Source of the DNA: a virus
Length of the DNA: 31,623 nt
Virus record (IMG/VR): IMGVR_UViG_3300027742_000030
Span: 1 to 31,623 of that record
Reading direction: 5' to 3' (one strand)
Shown here: positions 1-7,184 of the stretch, piece by piece
Layout of the letters: every line of letters begins with the position of its first letter
Numbering within the stretch: position 1 is the stretch's first letter
The notes under the pieces: model-generated
Databases searched by the model: none
Told to the model about the DNA's origin: nothing
Seen by the model: the letters and a program-made list of their open reading frames with translations, nothing else
Position numbers and translations under genes: made by a program

Positions 1-44
1 TGGCAAAGGCGAAAGCCGATGTCATCCGCGGGGTGCGCCAATGA
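1..44 (+). CDS. 3' end of an upstream gene (partial)
   Basis: The window opens inside a reading frame that ends AKADVIRGVRQ and stops with TGA at 42-44. The stop overlaps the ATG of the next gene (41-43) in an ATGA junction, as at many other junctions here. Too little is visible to assign a function. It could also be a chance open frame, but the overlap supports it. Confidence 0.45.
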   Translation, partial: AKAKADVIRGVRQ

Positions 45-385
45 TGGCGCGGCATCCTGCGCATGAATTCTCACGGCCGATGCGCGTGCGTGCAGTAACG
101 ATGTTGTATTGTCCCGATGATCCGGTCTTGGGCAAGCCGATGTACGTCGCGCCGTGTCTATTCAGCCGCGGCGGATTCCAGGAGACGCTGGCGGCTGGCT
201 ATTGGCCGGATAATTCTGTGTTTGAGTACGCCATCGTTTATCGCGGGAAGCCGACGCGGTGGCGTGTGAGCGGGTGCTATTTGCTGGAAGAGGAAACTGG
301 ACGCGTTGCCGAGGGGCAGCTGAAAACGGATGATCATGTGTGCGTCAGGCTGATTGAGACCGCGACTGCGGCGAAAGAGAGGTGA
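41..385 (+). CDS. hypothetical protein, 114 aa
   Basis: An open frame of 114 residues starting at ATG 41, with an alternative ATG one codon later, overlapping the upstream stop. The protein is mixed alpha/beta in character with no signal peptide or membrane segment. It has a central run of aromatic residues (YWPDNSVFEYAIVYRGKPTRW) and a charged C-terminus. I do not recognise the family. It lies at the head of a run of tiny accessory genes before the nuclease gene and is probably co-transcribed with them. Confidence 0.6.
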   Translation: MMARHPAHEFSRPMRVRAVTMLYCPDDPVLGKPMYVAPCLFSRGGFQETLAAGYWPDNSVFEYAIVYRGKPTRWRVSGCYLLEEETGRVAEGQLKTDDHVCVRLIETATAAKER

Positions 386-389
386 CGTG

Positions 390-521
390 ATGTTTGAGCC
401 GTTACTGACCGACTTGGCTGAGTTGTCTGTGCCGGCTTGGCTGCTGTTGATGCTGTGTGCGGGCGTGATCGGTATATTCGCTGGCGCCTGTCTAGGGGGC
501 CGCGATGACGATGAGCACTAG
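390..521 (+). CDS. small single-pass membrane protein, 43 aa
   Basis: A 43-residue frame starting at ATG 390, five bases after the previous stop; an in-frame GTG lies one codon earlier at 387. After a short acidic N-terminus (MFEPLLTDLAEL) a hydrophobic stretch of about 20 residues (AWLLLMLCAGVIGIFAGACL) is followed by an acidic tail, GGRDDDEH. This is typical of small phage membrane proteins, but no family is recognised. A perfect hairpin follows its stop codon directly. Confidence rests on the hydrophobic profile and tight spacing. Confidence 0.5.
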   Translation: MFEPLLTDLAELSVPAWLLLMLCAGVIGIFAGACLGGRDDDEH

Positions 522-543
522 AATCCACACCGGCGTGTGGATT
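522..543. other. perfect 9-bp hairpin with CGGC loop between genes
   Basis: The arms AATCCACAC (522-530) and GTGTGGATT (535-543) are exact reverse complements around CGGC. It starts on the base after the stop of the 43-aa gene. No T-run follows, so it is not a classical intrinsic terminator. It may be an mRNA-stability or processing element. Confidence 0.6.
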
Positions 544-589
544 GACCTACGACAGTTACGCCGGAAGTAATCAACGCAGGAGATACGAC

Positions 590-811
590 ATGTTGGTAAT
601 CAAGCTCTATGTCAACCGCGATGAGATCGACGAGATCCATGTCCAGCGTGTAAGTGGCGACATTGGCGGGTGGTGTCAGTATGCCGTGAGGAAGCCGGAG
701 ATCCCTGGCACTGTGCTCCACCATTATGACTCAGGCGCCGTGGCACTGGCCGCGGTGGTGCTGAATGCGCTGGCTGAGGCGGGCTATGGAAGGCGTGATG
801 GCGAAGAATGA
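590..811 (+). CDS. hypothetical protein, 73 aa
   Basis: The start at ATG 590 is chosen because CAGGAGA (577-583) lies 6 bases upstream; the same frame is open back to 542 but without a ribosome site. The protein begins with a beta-like segment (MLVIKLYVNRDEIDEIHV) and ends with a helix rich in alanine and leucine (AVALAAVVLNALAEAGYG). It has no membrane segment or recognised motif. Its 3' end overlaps the next small gene. Confidence 0.6.
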   Translation: MLVIKLYVNRDEIDEIHVQRVSGDIGGWCQYAVRKPEIPGTVLHHYDSGAVALAAVVLNALAEAGYGRRDGEE

Positions 812-941
812 TGATGTTGTGCTGCGGGCGCTCATTGCGTTTGAACGGCATGCGCGGGCCGGGAGGAGCGGCGGATTGCTGGACTTGTGGCGGTTGGTGA
901 AGGCGGCACTGACCGAGTACAAGCGGAGGGCAGATGAGTGA
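798..941 (+). CDS. hypothetical small basic protein, 47 aa
   Basis: Starts at ATG 798 with GGAAGG (788-793) upstream; an in-frame ATG at 786 would add four residues. The protein is helical and arginine-rich with no Cys. It overlaps the end of the 73-aa gene and ends in TGA 939-941, overlapping the start of the nuclease gene at 934. This nested spacing supports translation. No family is recognised. Confidence 0.5.
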   Translation: MAKNDDVVLRALIAFERHARAGRSGGLLDLWRLVKAALTEYKRRADE

Positions 942-1290
942 ACATGATGAGCAGAAAAAGCTGTTCCAGTGGGCGCAGCTCTCAGAAGGCCGCTGGCCCG
1001 AGATAGCGCTGCTCCACGCTATACCGAACGGCGGCAAGCGCGATATCCGCGTGGCCCGCAAGCTAAAGGCCGAGGGGGTGCGCCGTGGTGTGCCGGACAT
1101 CTGCCTGCCGGTGCCGCGTGGGGGATATCACGGGCTGTATGTTGAGCTGAAGCACGGCAAGAACAAGCCGACGCCAGAACAGCGGACGTGGCTTGAGCGA
1201 CTGACTGCCGAGGGCTACTGTGCTGAGGTCGCGTGGGAGTTCGAGGGCGCCTCCGGGCTAATCAAGGGCTACCTGGAGGAGGCGCTGTGA
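934..1290 (+). CDS. VRR-NUC domain nuclease
   Basis: A 118-residue single-domain protein of the VRR-NUC group in the PD-(D/E)XK nuclease superfamily, common as stand-alone nucleases in phages. Visible motifs are IPNGG near residue 30, GVPDI with the metal-binding Asp at 55, the VELK core with E71 and K73, and TPEQ with Q83. The length fits the stand-alone family. GGAGGG lies just upstream of the ATG, inside the end of the previous gene. In phages such proteins are thought to act on branched or broken DNA during replication or recombination; the exact substrate here is inferred. Confidence 0.9.
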   Translation: MSEHDEQKKLFQWAQLSEGRWPEIALLHAIPNGGKRDIRVARKLKAEGVRRGVPDICLPVPRGGYHGLYVELKHGKNKPTPEQRTWLERLTAEGYCAEVAWEFEGASGLIKGYLEEAL

Positions 1291-1335
1291 AACAGTCGGC
1301 TTTGCGAGAAACTGGAAAGACAATAGGATTATTTC

Positions 1336-1364
1336 TTGACAAAATCACAATAGTGTGGTAGAGT
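1336..1364 (+). promoter_or_regulatory. sigma70-like promoter before the lysis module
   Basis: A consensus TTGACA at 1336-1341 is separated by 17 bases from TAGAGT at 1359-1364 (4 of 6 matches to TATAAT). It sits in one of the few real gaps of the window, after the nuclease gene and about 230 bases before the holin-like gene. It is likely to drive the lysis operon, giving a long 5' leader. Confidence 0.7.
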
Positions 1365-1410
1365 TTAGGCGTCAGAATCTGAACCTCGCCACTATGCGGG
1401 TAGTAGGATT

Positions 1411-1473
1411 CACCCGGTCGGGATTGGTGGGGATGTTGCGACAGGGATCGCGGCGGTCCGCCAATCCTAGACC
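1411..1473 (+). promoter_or_regulatory. structured 5' leader of the lysis transcript
   Basis: Within the roughly 300-base gap between the nuclease and holin-like genes, the predicted leader can form a long stem. GGTC (1416-1419) pairs with GACC (1470-1473), and GGATTGGTGG (1421-1430) pairs with CCGCCAATCC (1458-1467) with one G-T pair. A small apical hairpin, GCGA/TCGC (1438-1441 with 1448-1451), sits on top. Further short inverted repeats follow, such as CCGGCGG/CCGCCGG near 1517-1542. I see no tRNA and no known riboswitch. It may be a regulatory leader or small RNA. Confidence 0.45.
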
Positions 1474-1592
1474 ATTACTCGTACTCATCCGCCATGATGC
1501 GGAAGGAGCTCTTGGACCGGCGGTGCGATTCGGTTCCGCCGGGACTTGCACAGATTGTCGGTGCGGGCACAAGCCCCAGAGAGGCGGCGAGA

Positions 1593-1937
1593 GTGGAAGT
1601 TACTTTGACGGCGCTGTTGATTTCGTCTGTTGTCGGTATTGTCCTCTCATTCCTCGTTGAGAATATCCCCGCGTTCGCTGCCAAGTGGAACGGGTTTGAG
1701 TATAAGGGTCTGGCCGTCGCCGGGTCCGGTCTCATTGTTGACGCGGCTCTAGTCATCCTGAGCTACGTTGGTGCGCCGGTCGTCGGTGTGCCAATGCCGT
1801 TCATCTGGGACGGGCTGTGGACTGCCGTCGGCGTTTTCATCACGTATCTGATGGCGACACAGACGGCGTACCAGCTCCAGGCGGGCAACCTACGGCGCAA
1901 GCAGGAACCGCAACACGATGAGGCACCTACTCCGTGA
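1593..1937 (+). CDS. holin-like membrane protein
   Basis: A 114-residue protein read from GTG 1593, about 8 bases after AGAGG; the frame is open further upstream, but that part lies in the structured leader and is not protein-like. Three hydrophobic segments are visible (about residues 5-23, 37-56 and 70-90), followed by a charged tail (NLRRKQEPQHDEAP). Size, membrane profile and position directly before two predicted cell-wall enzymes fit a holin, which would open the inner membrane at lysis. The holin role is inferred from topology and context, not from a diagnostic motif. Confidence 0.65.
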   Translation: MEVTLTALLISSVVGIVLSFLVENIPAFAAKWNGFEYKGLAVAGSGLIVDAALVILSYVGAPVVGVPMPFIWDGLWTAVGVFITYLMATQTAYQLQAGNLRRKQEPQHDEAPTP

Positions 1938-2014
1938 CTGCCACTGCTGAGATCGGGCGCCATATCACACCTGAGCGCATTCAGTGCGGAGGCGAGCAAG
2001 AGGGGTTCGCATGA
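1934..2014 (+). CDS. possible 26-aa coupled mini ORF
   Basis: A GTG at 1934 overlaps the holin stop (GTGA), and the frame runs 26 codons to TGA 2012-2014, which overlaps the ATG of the glycosidase gene at 2011. The double overlap fits translational coupling across an otherwise empty gap. The peptide has no recognisable features and may have no function of its own. Confidence 0.25.
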   Translation: MTATAEIGRHITPERIQCGGEQEGFA

Positions 2015-3831
2015 GTGAGCATGTCATCTTCCACGAGGACTTCACCGGCGAGATCTGTAACGCCGTAGATGCCTATAGCAACATGATCAATGAGATCACC
2101 ACCGTCGGTGGCTGGACGCCATTCTGGCGCGAGGGCGACGGGTATCTACGCCCGGAGATGCACGTCATCGATGCATCGAATCCCAATTACCTGGAGCCCG
2201 TGCCAAGGCTGAATTCTGCTAGCCGCGGTATCAAGATCTTCAAACAGTGGAGCGTGATGGATGCCGGTTACTGCCGGCAGATAGTCGTGTCCGCTGGTAT
2301 CACAATGATCCAGGCGAGCCTGCAGGGGCATTGCTGGTATTCGCAGGCTGATGACCCGACCAAGAGCGTCTACAAATGCGGCGATAGCTTATGTGCCGTC
2401 ACCGAGGGTATGCGATTGTGGATTGGTATTGACGCCGCCGGTGGCACGGATCCATGGGCGGATTCAATCGAATGGTCGTATCAAAACATCTACGACGCCC
2501 ACGGCTACGTCTATCTGAGTCTTGTTGACCCCGGTCCGCTGGTAACAGTATTCATCCGTGCAGACAACGATTATGGATTCCTTCACGCTGACGCTTACTT
2601 TGCAAACGTGGAGCTGGTGGGTTACTCTGATGACGAGCCCGAGCCGTGCCGCGGCGCGCCCCGCGAGCAGTATGCGCGGGCGGTCAATGTAGTACCGCAA
2701 GATGCCACACAAGAGCGATATCTGGACATTGCAGAGATCGCGTGGGTGCGCGGGAGGCAGACCGTAACTGGCAGCTATGACGATGCTGGCATAGGCGACC
2801 TGGATGATAGGACCGCTGTGCTGTGGGACATTGATGAGGCCGACCGCTCCCTCTATCGCGCCTTCTATGCCGCAGCCTATCCGGGCACCAGGCTCGTATT
2901 TGACGGCGACGGTGTACCAGAATCCGAACCGCCTGAGCCGGAGCCCGAATCGCCGGACCCTGGCTGGAGGCCGCACAACTACGTGCCGACCGGCATCAAG
3001 CTGGGCTTCCACGCTGCCGGCGACGGCGGACAGACTGGCGATGTATTCGCGCCGCTGACGCCCCTCGGAGCGCAGCCACCAACGGCGAAGGTGATCGTGT
3101 CGCTGGGGGCAGCGCGTGACATCAAGATGATTGATCCGACCGTGAAGACCATCGGGCGCATCATCGACGCACCTGGATACGCCAACGTTGAGGGCTTCGA
3201 CTATAATGGTGATTCATTCGCGCAGGCCGACCGTCGCATGCGGATTGTCTCTGAGGCGTTCGGTCCGTACTGGCGGAGCTACGATTACATTGAGGTTATC
3301 AACGAGATCAAGCCGCCCTCACCAGAGGCACACATTAAGCTGGCTGAATTCTTCAAGCGCTGCATGTGGATTATTGAGAATTGGGGCTGGTCGTCACGCA
3401 TCGCGCTATTCTCGCATTCTACCGGCACGCCGGAACCGGCAGACTGGGACGCCATTGCTGACACCGGTGTCTTCGAGATGGCTGCCACAGGCGGACACGC
3501 TATCTCTCTGCATGAGTACAACCTCAATAGCGGCGGCGGCCATCTCTATCGCTATCGCGATCTCTACGAGCGCATCATCCTCCCGAGGCGGCTCGACATC
3601 CCACTTTACATCAGTGAATACAACGTGGACGTTGCCGACGCAGGCAATGCCGATCTGATGTTCGCCAACTGGACTGCCTATGATGCCGAAGTGAGCCGCG
3701 ATCCGTATATGGCTGGCGCGCACATCTATTCCACCGGCGAGGTGGACAGCGACTACCGGCCCACGATCTATTCGCTGTGGGACCGCTATCGTGCCTACGC
3801 GATTGCGGTGAGGGATCGCATCAATGGCTAA
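2011..3831 (+). CDS. putative clan GH-A-like glycoside hydrolase, lysin candidate
   Basis: A 606-residue protein started at ATG 2011 behind AGAGGGG; an upstream in-frame ATG at 1984 lacks a better site. Residues 1 to about 205 look like a beta-sandwich binding module. A middle domain of about 100 residues follows, then a Pro/Glu linker near 304-318, then a roughly 285-residue domain with the alternating pattern of a TIM barrel. In that barrel VINEI (N431, E432) and YISEYNV (E536) match the acid/base after strand 4 and the nucleophile after strand 7 of clan GH-A enzymes. Its place between holin and peptidase suggests cleavage of cell-wall or surface glycan at lysis; substrate and exact family are not known. 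The stop overlaps the next gene by 8 bases. Confidence 0.65.
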   Translation: MSEHVIFHEDFTGEICNAVDAYSNMINEITTVGGWTPFWREGDGYLRPEMHVIDASNPNYLEPVPRLNSASRGIKIFKQWSVMDAGYCRQIVVSAGITMIQASLQGHCWYSQADDPTKSVYKCGDSLCAVTEGMRLWIGIDAAGGTDPWADSIEWSYQNIYDAHGYVYLSLVDPGPLVTVFIRADNDYGFLHADAYFANVELVGYSDDEPEPCRGAPREQYARAVNVVPQDATQERYLDIAEIAWVRGRQTVTGSYDDAGIGDLDDRTAVLWDIDEADRSLYRAFYAAAYPGTRLVFDGDGVPESEPPEPEPESPDPGWRPHNYVPTGIKLGFHAAGDGGQTGDVFAPLTPLGAQPPTAKVIVSLGAARDIKMIDPTVKTIGRIIDAPGYANVEGFDYNGDSFAQADRRMRIVSEAFGPYWRSYDYIEVINEIKPPSPEAHIKLAEFFKRCMWIIENWGWSSRIALFSHSTGTPEPADWDAIADTGVFEMAATGGHAISLHEYNLNSGGGHLYRYRDLYERIILPRRLDIPLYISEYNVDVADAGNADLMFANWTAYDAEVSRDPYMAGAHIYSTGEVDSDYRPTIYSLWDRYRAYAIAVRDRING

Positions 3832-4492
3832 GCCTGAAGACATCCATCCCACTGACATCACCATCACCGCCAACGGCACTTGGGGGCATTATGTTCTCGA
3901 GGACTCCGGCCATTGTGGCGAGGCGCCATGTGTCGCGCCCACACCGGCGCTGGACCGGATCATCGGCTATGCTCAGCAGGATGATCGCTGGGCCAGCGAC
4001 CGCATGGGCAACACAATGCAGACTATTGGCAGCTATGGTTGCGCTATGGTGTGCGCATGCATGGTATATACGCAAGTAGATTCGACAATGCGGCCTGACG
4101 AATTCAACCGCGTGCTCACAGCTCAGCATGGCTACAACATCGTCAATGGGCGCGAGGCGCATCTGGCCTGGGACCGGCTGCCATACGTCTTCTCCCGCTT
4201 CGAGTGGCGGGGCCGCGAATCATGGTCACGGCTGCTAAAGCAGCATGAGATTGATCGTATTTTTGGATTCATCGATGAAGCGCCGCTAGTATTGTGGGTG
4301 GACTTCCAGCCTGCGAAAGCCGGGATGCAAACTCACTTTGTGTTGGCTACCGACCATACCACCGACGACATCGAGGCCATCGATCCATGGGGCGGCGTGC
4401 GGGGATCGCTGATGGAGCGCTATGGACGCAAGGGCGGCAACGATTCGCTCGAGCGGGCGATCTGGGGATATAGATTCCTGGGAGTGATGTGA
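3824..4492 (+). CDS. C39-like cysteine peptidase, endolysin candidate
   Basis: A 222-residue protein with the papain-like C39/C39_2 pattern. QQDDRW near residue 51 precedes the catalytic Cys in GSYGCAMV (C73), followed by a His in THFVLATD (H171) and an Asp in AIDPWGG (D187). Such domains in phages cleave peptide bridges of peptidoglycan or act in virion entry. There is no signal peptide, which agrees with release through the upstream holin-like protein. It overlaps the glycosidase gene by 8 bases, so the two are probably made together as a two-enzyme lysis set. The fold call is firm; the peptidoglycan role comes from context. Confidence 0.8.
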   Translation: MAKPEDIHPTDITITANGTWGHYVLEDSGHCGEAPCVAPTPALDRIIGYAQQDDRWASDRMGNTMQTIGSYGCAMVCACMVYTQVDSTMRPDEFNRVLTAQHGYNIVNGREAHLAWDRLPYVFSRFEWRGRESWSRLLKQHEIDRIFGFIDEAPLVLWVDFQPAKAGMQTHFVLATDHTTDDIEAIDPWGGVRGSLMERYGRKGGNDSLERAIWGYRFLGVM

Positions 4493-4749
4493 AGAGCACC
4501 GATTATCTGAGGGATAGTACCACAACAACACCAGAGATTGAGGTGCTGGCTATGCCGTCATCCTGGGATGCCGCAGCCGCTACAGTGCTGGCGGAACACG
4601 CGGAGTTATGGCAGCGATTGGCCGCATTGTCTACGAGCGACTGGATGGAAATCATAGATCCTGACCTGGATAGCAACCCCCGCACAGTACGGCACAGGAC
4701 GATCAATGGTGCTGGGTTTGTGGCACGGATTCTGAGGGGGAAGCGGTAA
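4489..4749 (+). CDS. hypothetical protein, 86 aa
   Basis: Read from GTG 4489, which overlaps the peptidase stop, with GGGAG (4480-4484) upstream; ATG 4552 would give a 65-residue form. The protein has a helical Ala-rich middle, a Trp/Asp segment (DWMEIIDPDLD) and a basic C-terminus. It has no membrane segment and no recognised family. It is embedded in the lysis operon and overlaps the next gene (TAATG). Confidence 0.55.
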   Translation: MKSTDYLRDSTTTTPEIEVLAMPSSWDAAAATVLAEHAELWQRLAALSTSDWMEIIDPDLDSNPRTVRHRTINGAGFVARILRGKR

Positions 4750-4946
4750 TGGGCCGCGAGTTCCAGGACTGCCTTGATGAACAGCTGCGCGATCCAGTGT
4801 TCCGGTTCTGGTGGTATGTCTACACGCCTGAATATTGGATGAGGAACAAGCTGGCGACGCTCCTATTCTGGGTGCGTGACAGAGCACACGACGCTGCGCT
4901 ATGGGCGTTGGGTACGAGCATTGTGGACGCCGAGGACGAGCTGTGA
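4749..4946 (+). CDS. hypothetical aromatic-rich protein, 65 aa
   Basis: The start ATG 4749 overlaps the preceding stop. The 65-residue product is strikingly aromatic in its first half (FRFWWYVYTPEYW), with an amphipathic helix following and an acidic end (DAEDEL). This could be a peripheral membrane or membrane-inserted protein, but no clean transmembrane segment is present. The function is unknown; its position suggests an accessory part of the lysis operon. Confidence 0.55.
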   Translation: MGREFQDCLDEQLRDPVFRFWWYVYTPEYWMRNKLATLLFWVRDRAHDAALWALGTSIVDAEDEL

Positions 4947-5167
4947 CCGGCGCGCCAGTTAGAGTTTGTGAGGGCGAAGTGTGTGATCTGGACCTGCCGA
5001 CGCGCATAGACGCCGTGGAGTGCTCGCTTGATGTGCTGCACGACAAGGTGGACATCGTTCTGGCCGCGCTGGATGACATGTGCAGGGAAGCGGTGAACAA
5101 CAACGACGATCTAACTAGCAAGGGCACCCGGGACAACAAATGCCAGACACGGACGACGGCAGAATAA
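4943..5167 (+). CDS. hypothetical coiled-coil protein, 74 aa
   Basis: Starts at GTG 4943, overlapping the previous stop (GTGA). The first part holds several Cys residues (VCEGEVCDLDL). The middle forms a likely helical coil (LDVLHDKVDIVLAALDDM), and the end is polar. It overlaps the XhlA-like gene by 28 bases in another frame. The coiled coil next to a second coiled-coil/TM protein suggests they may interact; this is inference. Confidence 0.5.
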   Translation: MTGAPVRVCEGEVCDLDLPTRIDAVECSLDVLHDKVDIVLAALDDMCREAVNNNDDLTSKGTRDNKCQTRTTAE

Positions 5168-5388
5168 CGCTCGCAGTGTTGGGTGAGAAGCTGGACAACA
5201 TCGAGCGGCTACTTGCGGCGCATATTGACGACGGCAAGGTAAAGCACATGGACCACGAGACCCGCATCCGTCACAACGAGACGGCGATCACGCGGCTAGA
5301 CCAGCGACAACGACAGGCGACGGGGGTATTAGCCTTCATTCAGCTCATTGTTGGTGGTGTGGCAGCGTGGTTTGGGAGCCGTCAGTAG
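5140..5388 (+). CDS. XhlA-like coiled-coil and single-TM protein
   Basis: An 82-residue protein with a long helical, heptad-like N-terminal part (LGEKLDNIERLLAAHI through about residue 60), followed by one C-terminal hydrophobic helix (GVLAFIQLIVGGVAAWFG) and a short basic tail. This architecture is that of haemolysin XhlA-type and related small phage lysis proteins, which anchor in the membrane and help the holin. No signal peptide or lipobox is seen, so it is not a classical outer spanin. Position at the end of the lysis genes supports the role. Confidence 0.6.
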   Translation: MPDTDDGRITLAVLGEKLDNIERLLAAHIDDGKVKHMDHETRIRHNETAITRLDQRQRQATGVLAFIQLIVGGVAAWFGSRQ

Positions 5389-5389
5389 G

Positions 5390-6448
5390 GTGTCTGGCGC
5401 TGCAGACCTTGGCCAGAAGGCAGCGCGCCTGGTATGGGCGTGTGAGGCTAACGACTGGACGCGCATCACCTGGACCGAGGCGGAGAGGGCACTAGGTCTG
5501 GAGCGAGTGAGATTCCGCACCAAGGTCAGGGCGTACAAGAAGCATCATCCTGATGAGTTTCGACGTGCAGCGCCGCAGATCACAGCATCAGAAGGCGTGA
5601 CGCCGGGGCTGGGGATGCCAGACCCTGAGGAGGCGTTTGAGCGGGCGTGCGGGGAGTGGAAGCGTACTGAACAACTCATTGATCTGCGCGCTAACCAGCG
5701 GCTCGTATTCGACCACGGACCGATTGCACTCGTAGAGACGGCGGACTGGCATATGGGCGGGCAGGGGATAGATTACCCCCGACTTGACCGGGAGCTGCGC
5801 ATCATTGCCGACACGCCGGGGATGTTCGCCATCGGTGCTGGCGATCTGATAAATCAGATGATCGTGGGCAAGCTGCTAAATGCTCGCGTGAATGACCGAC
5901 TGGCGATCCGTGATGAGTGGGCGCTGTTGCGCCGGGAGCTGAAGATCATCGCGCCGAAGCTGCTGGCGGTCGTGATGGGCAACCACGACAACTGGCTGGA
6001 GGCGCTGACCGGTGTCTCGTATTTCGAGCGAGAGTTGGAAGAGCTCAGGCCGACCGTCATCTATGACCCAGAGGATGCGATCATCAAAGTGCAGGTGGGA
6101 GACTGGGAGCTGCCGGTGCGCATCCGTCACAAATGGCGAGGCAGCAGCATCTACAATCCCACGCACGGCATAGAGCGGGCAGCGCGGGAGGATCATAACT
6201 TCCTGATCGGCATGGGCGCGCACATACATCGTTGTGGCATTGTGCGAGGCTTCCCGACGGATGGGATCACGGGGATGGCGATGATGGCCGGCTCGTACAA
6301 GCGATACGATGACTATGCCAGGCGGCAGGGCTTGGCACTGCCGAACCAGTCCATCAGCGTTGTGGTGGTCATCAACGAGCAGCATCGCTCACTGACGGGG
6401 TTTGGCGACTTGCAGACCTGCGCTGACTACATGGAGGCGATCTACTGA
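5390..6448 (+). CDS. calcineurin-like metallophosphoesterase
   Basis: A 352-residue protein from GTG 5390, chosen because it follows the previous stop directly; upstream in-frame TTG/GTG codons lie inside the preceding gene. Residues 1-60 look like a helix-turn-helix module. The catalytic domain shows the metallophosphoesterase motifs in order: D119 and H121 (ADWHMGG), D152 (GAGDLI), N198-H199-D200 (MGNHDNW), H247, and H278/H280 (GAHIHR). These bind two metal ions. The fusion suggests a nuclease or phosphatase acting on DNA, but the substrate is unknown. Its last codons (QTCADYMEAIY) recur in altered form at 7842-7880. Confidence 0.85.
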   Translation: MSGAADLGQKAARLVWACEANDWTRITWTEAERALGLERVRFRTKVRAYKKHHPDEFRRAAPQITASEGVTPGLGMPDPEEAFERACGEWKRTEQLIDLRANQRLVFDHGPIALVETADWHMGGQGIDYPRLDRELRIIADTPGMFAIGAGDLINQMIVGKLLNARVNDRLAIRDEWALLRRELKIIAPKLLAVVMGNHDNWLEALTGVSYFERELEELRPTVIYDPEDAIIKVQVGDWELPVRIRHKWRGSSIYNPTHGIERAAREDHNFLIGMGAHIHRCGIVRGFPTDGITGMAMMAGSYKRYDDYARRQGLALPNQSISVVVVINEQHRSLTGFGDLQTCADYMEAIY

Positions 6449-6504
6449 TGACAATAACGACACGGATCAAGCTGGGTCGCGAGCATATCGGAGGGCAGCG
6501 ATGA
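6448..6504 (+). CDS. possible 18-aa coupling ORF
   Basis: ATG 6448 overlaps the phosphoesterase stop. The 18-codon frame ends in TGA 6502-6504, overlapping the ATG of the LRR gene at 6501. It covers the ribosome site of that gene (GGAGGG near 6490) and may only serve to couple translation. No peptide function is implied. Confidence 0.25.
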   Translation: MTITTRIKLGREHIGGQR

Positions 6505-7184
6505 TACGTAGACGGCGGGCGATGTTGGCGGCGATGGGCGTCGAGGCCGGCTTCGTGTTCGTCCCCACTGACATCCCGCAGGCTGAGGCGGATGCGCTGA
6601 TCGCGTTCTACAATGCTACCAGTGGCGATTCGTGGACCAACAACACGAACTGGCTGACTGATACAACAGTCGCCAACTGGTTTGGCGTCACTGTTGATGG
6701 CGGGCATGTGGAACAGATTGATCTGCACAGCAATAATCTAGCAGGTGCTGCCGGAGACACGTTGGCTCCGCTCGCTGGGTCGCTGGACGAGCTGTTCTGT
6801 GAGGACAATGGAATTACATCGCTGGGCATTGGCGCGCTAACTTCGCTAACACGTTTTAAATGCGGTTCCAACAGCATTCCGGCCCTGGACGCGAGTGGTG
6901 TAGCAAATGGCCTGCAGTACATCAGCGCCGCGGATAATGGCATGTCCCAGGCCGCTGTGGATTCAATTATCCACAGCCTCTGGACGCGGCGCGCAGACTG
7001 GACCAGTGCCAATGTAGCGCTAAACGTAAGCGGCACGAATGCGACGCCGACTGGTACTTATCAGGACGGCTATCCTACGCCACTGCTGGCGCTAGAGGAA
7101 GTGCATGATCTCATCAATGACGACGACACAGCCGGGATTCAGACCTGGGCCGCAATCAGTTGGAATGGAGGCACTGCACCGTAA
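6501..7184 (+). CDS. leucine-rich-repeat protein
   Basis: A 227-residue protein from ATG 6501 with GGAGGG upstream. After a basic N-terminus and a weakly hydrophobic stretch, residues about 32-75 match the cap that precedes bacterial LRR domains (ALIAFYNATSGDSWTNNTNW, then WFGVTVDGG). Irregular repeats follow, such as VEQIDLHSNNL, LDELFCEDNGI and LTRFKCGSNSI. LRR proteins bind other proteins or surfaces; in a phage this might aid adhesion, but the gene lies away from the tail genes. It sits in a two-gene cassette bordered by a duplicated gene end, suggesting recent gain. Confidence 0.75.
   Translation: MIRRRRAMLAAMGVEAGFVFVPTDIPQAEADALIAFYNATSGDSWTNNTNWLTDTTVANWFGVTVDGGHVEQIDLHSNNLAGAAGDTLAPLAGSLDELFCEDNGITSLGIGALTSLTRFKCGSNSIPALDASGVANGLQYISAADNGMSQAAVDSIIHSLWTRRADWTSANVALNVSGTNATPTGTYQDGYPTPLLALEEVHDLINDDDTAGIQTWAAISWNGGTAP

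Noticed and set aside
1540-1590. Possible tRNA-like fold in the leader
   Set aside because: No T-loop or anticodon stem of the right geometry could be found; only short hairpins are present.
1494-1592. N-terminal extension of the holin-like frame from ATG 1494
   Set aside because: The extra 33 residues look like chance translation of a structured leader, and GTG 1593 directly precedes the first membrane segment.
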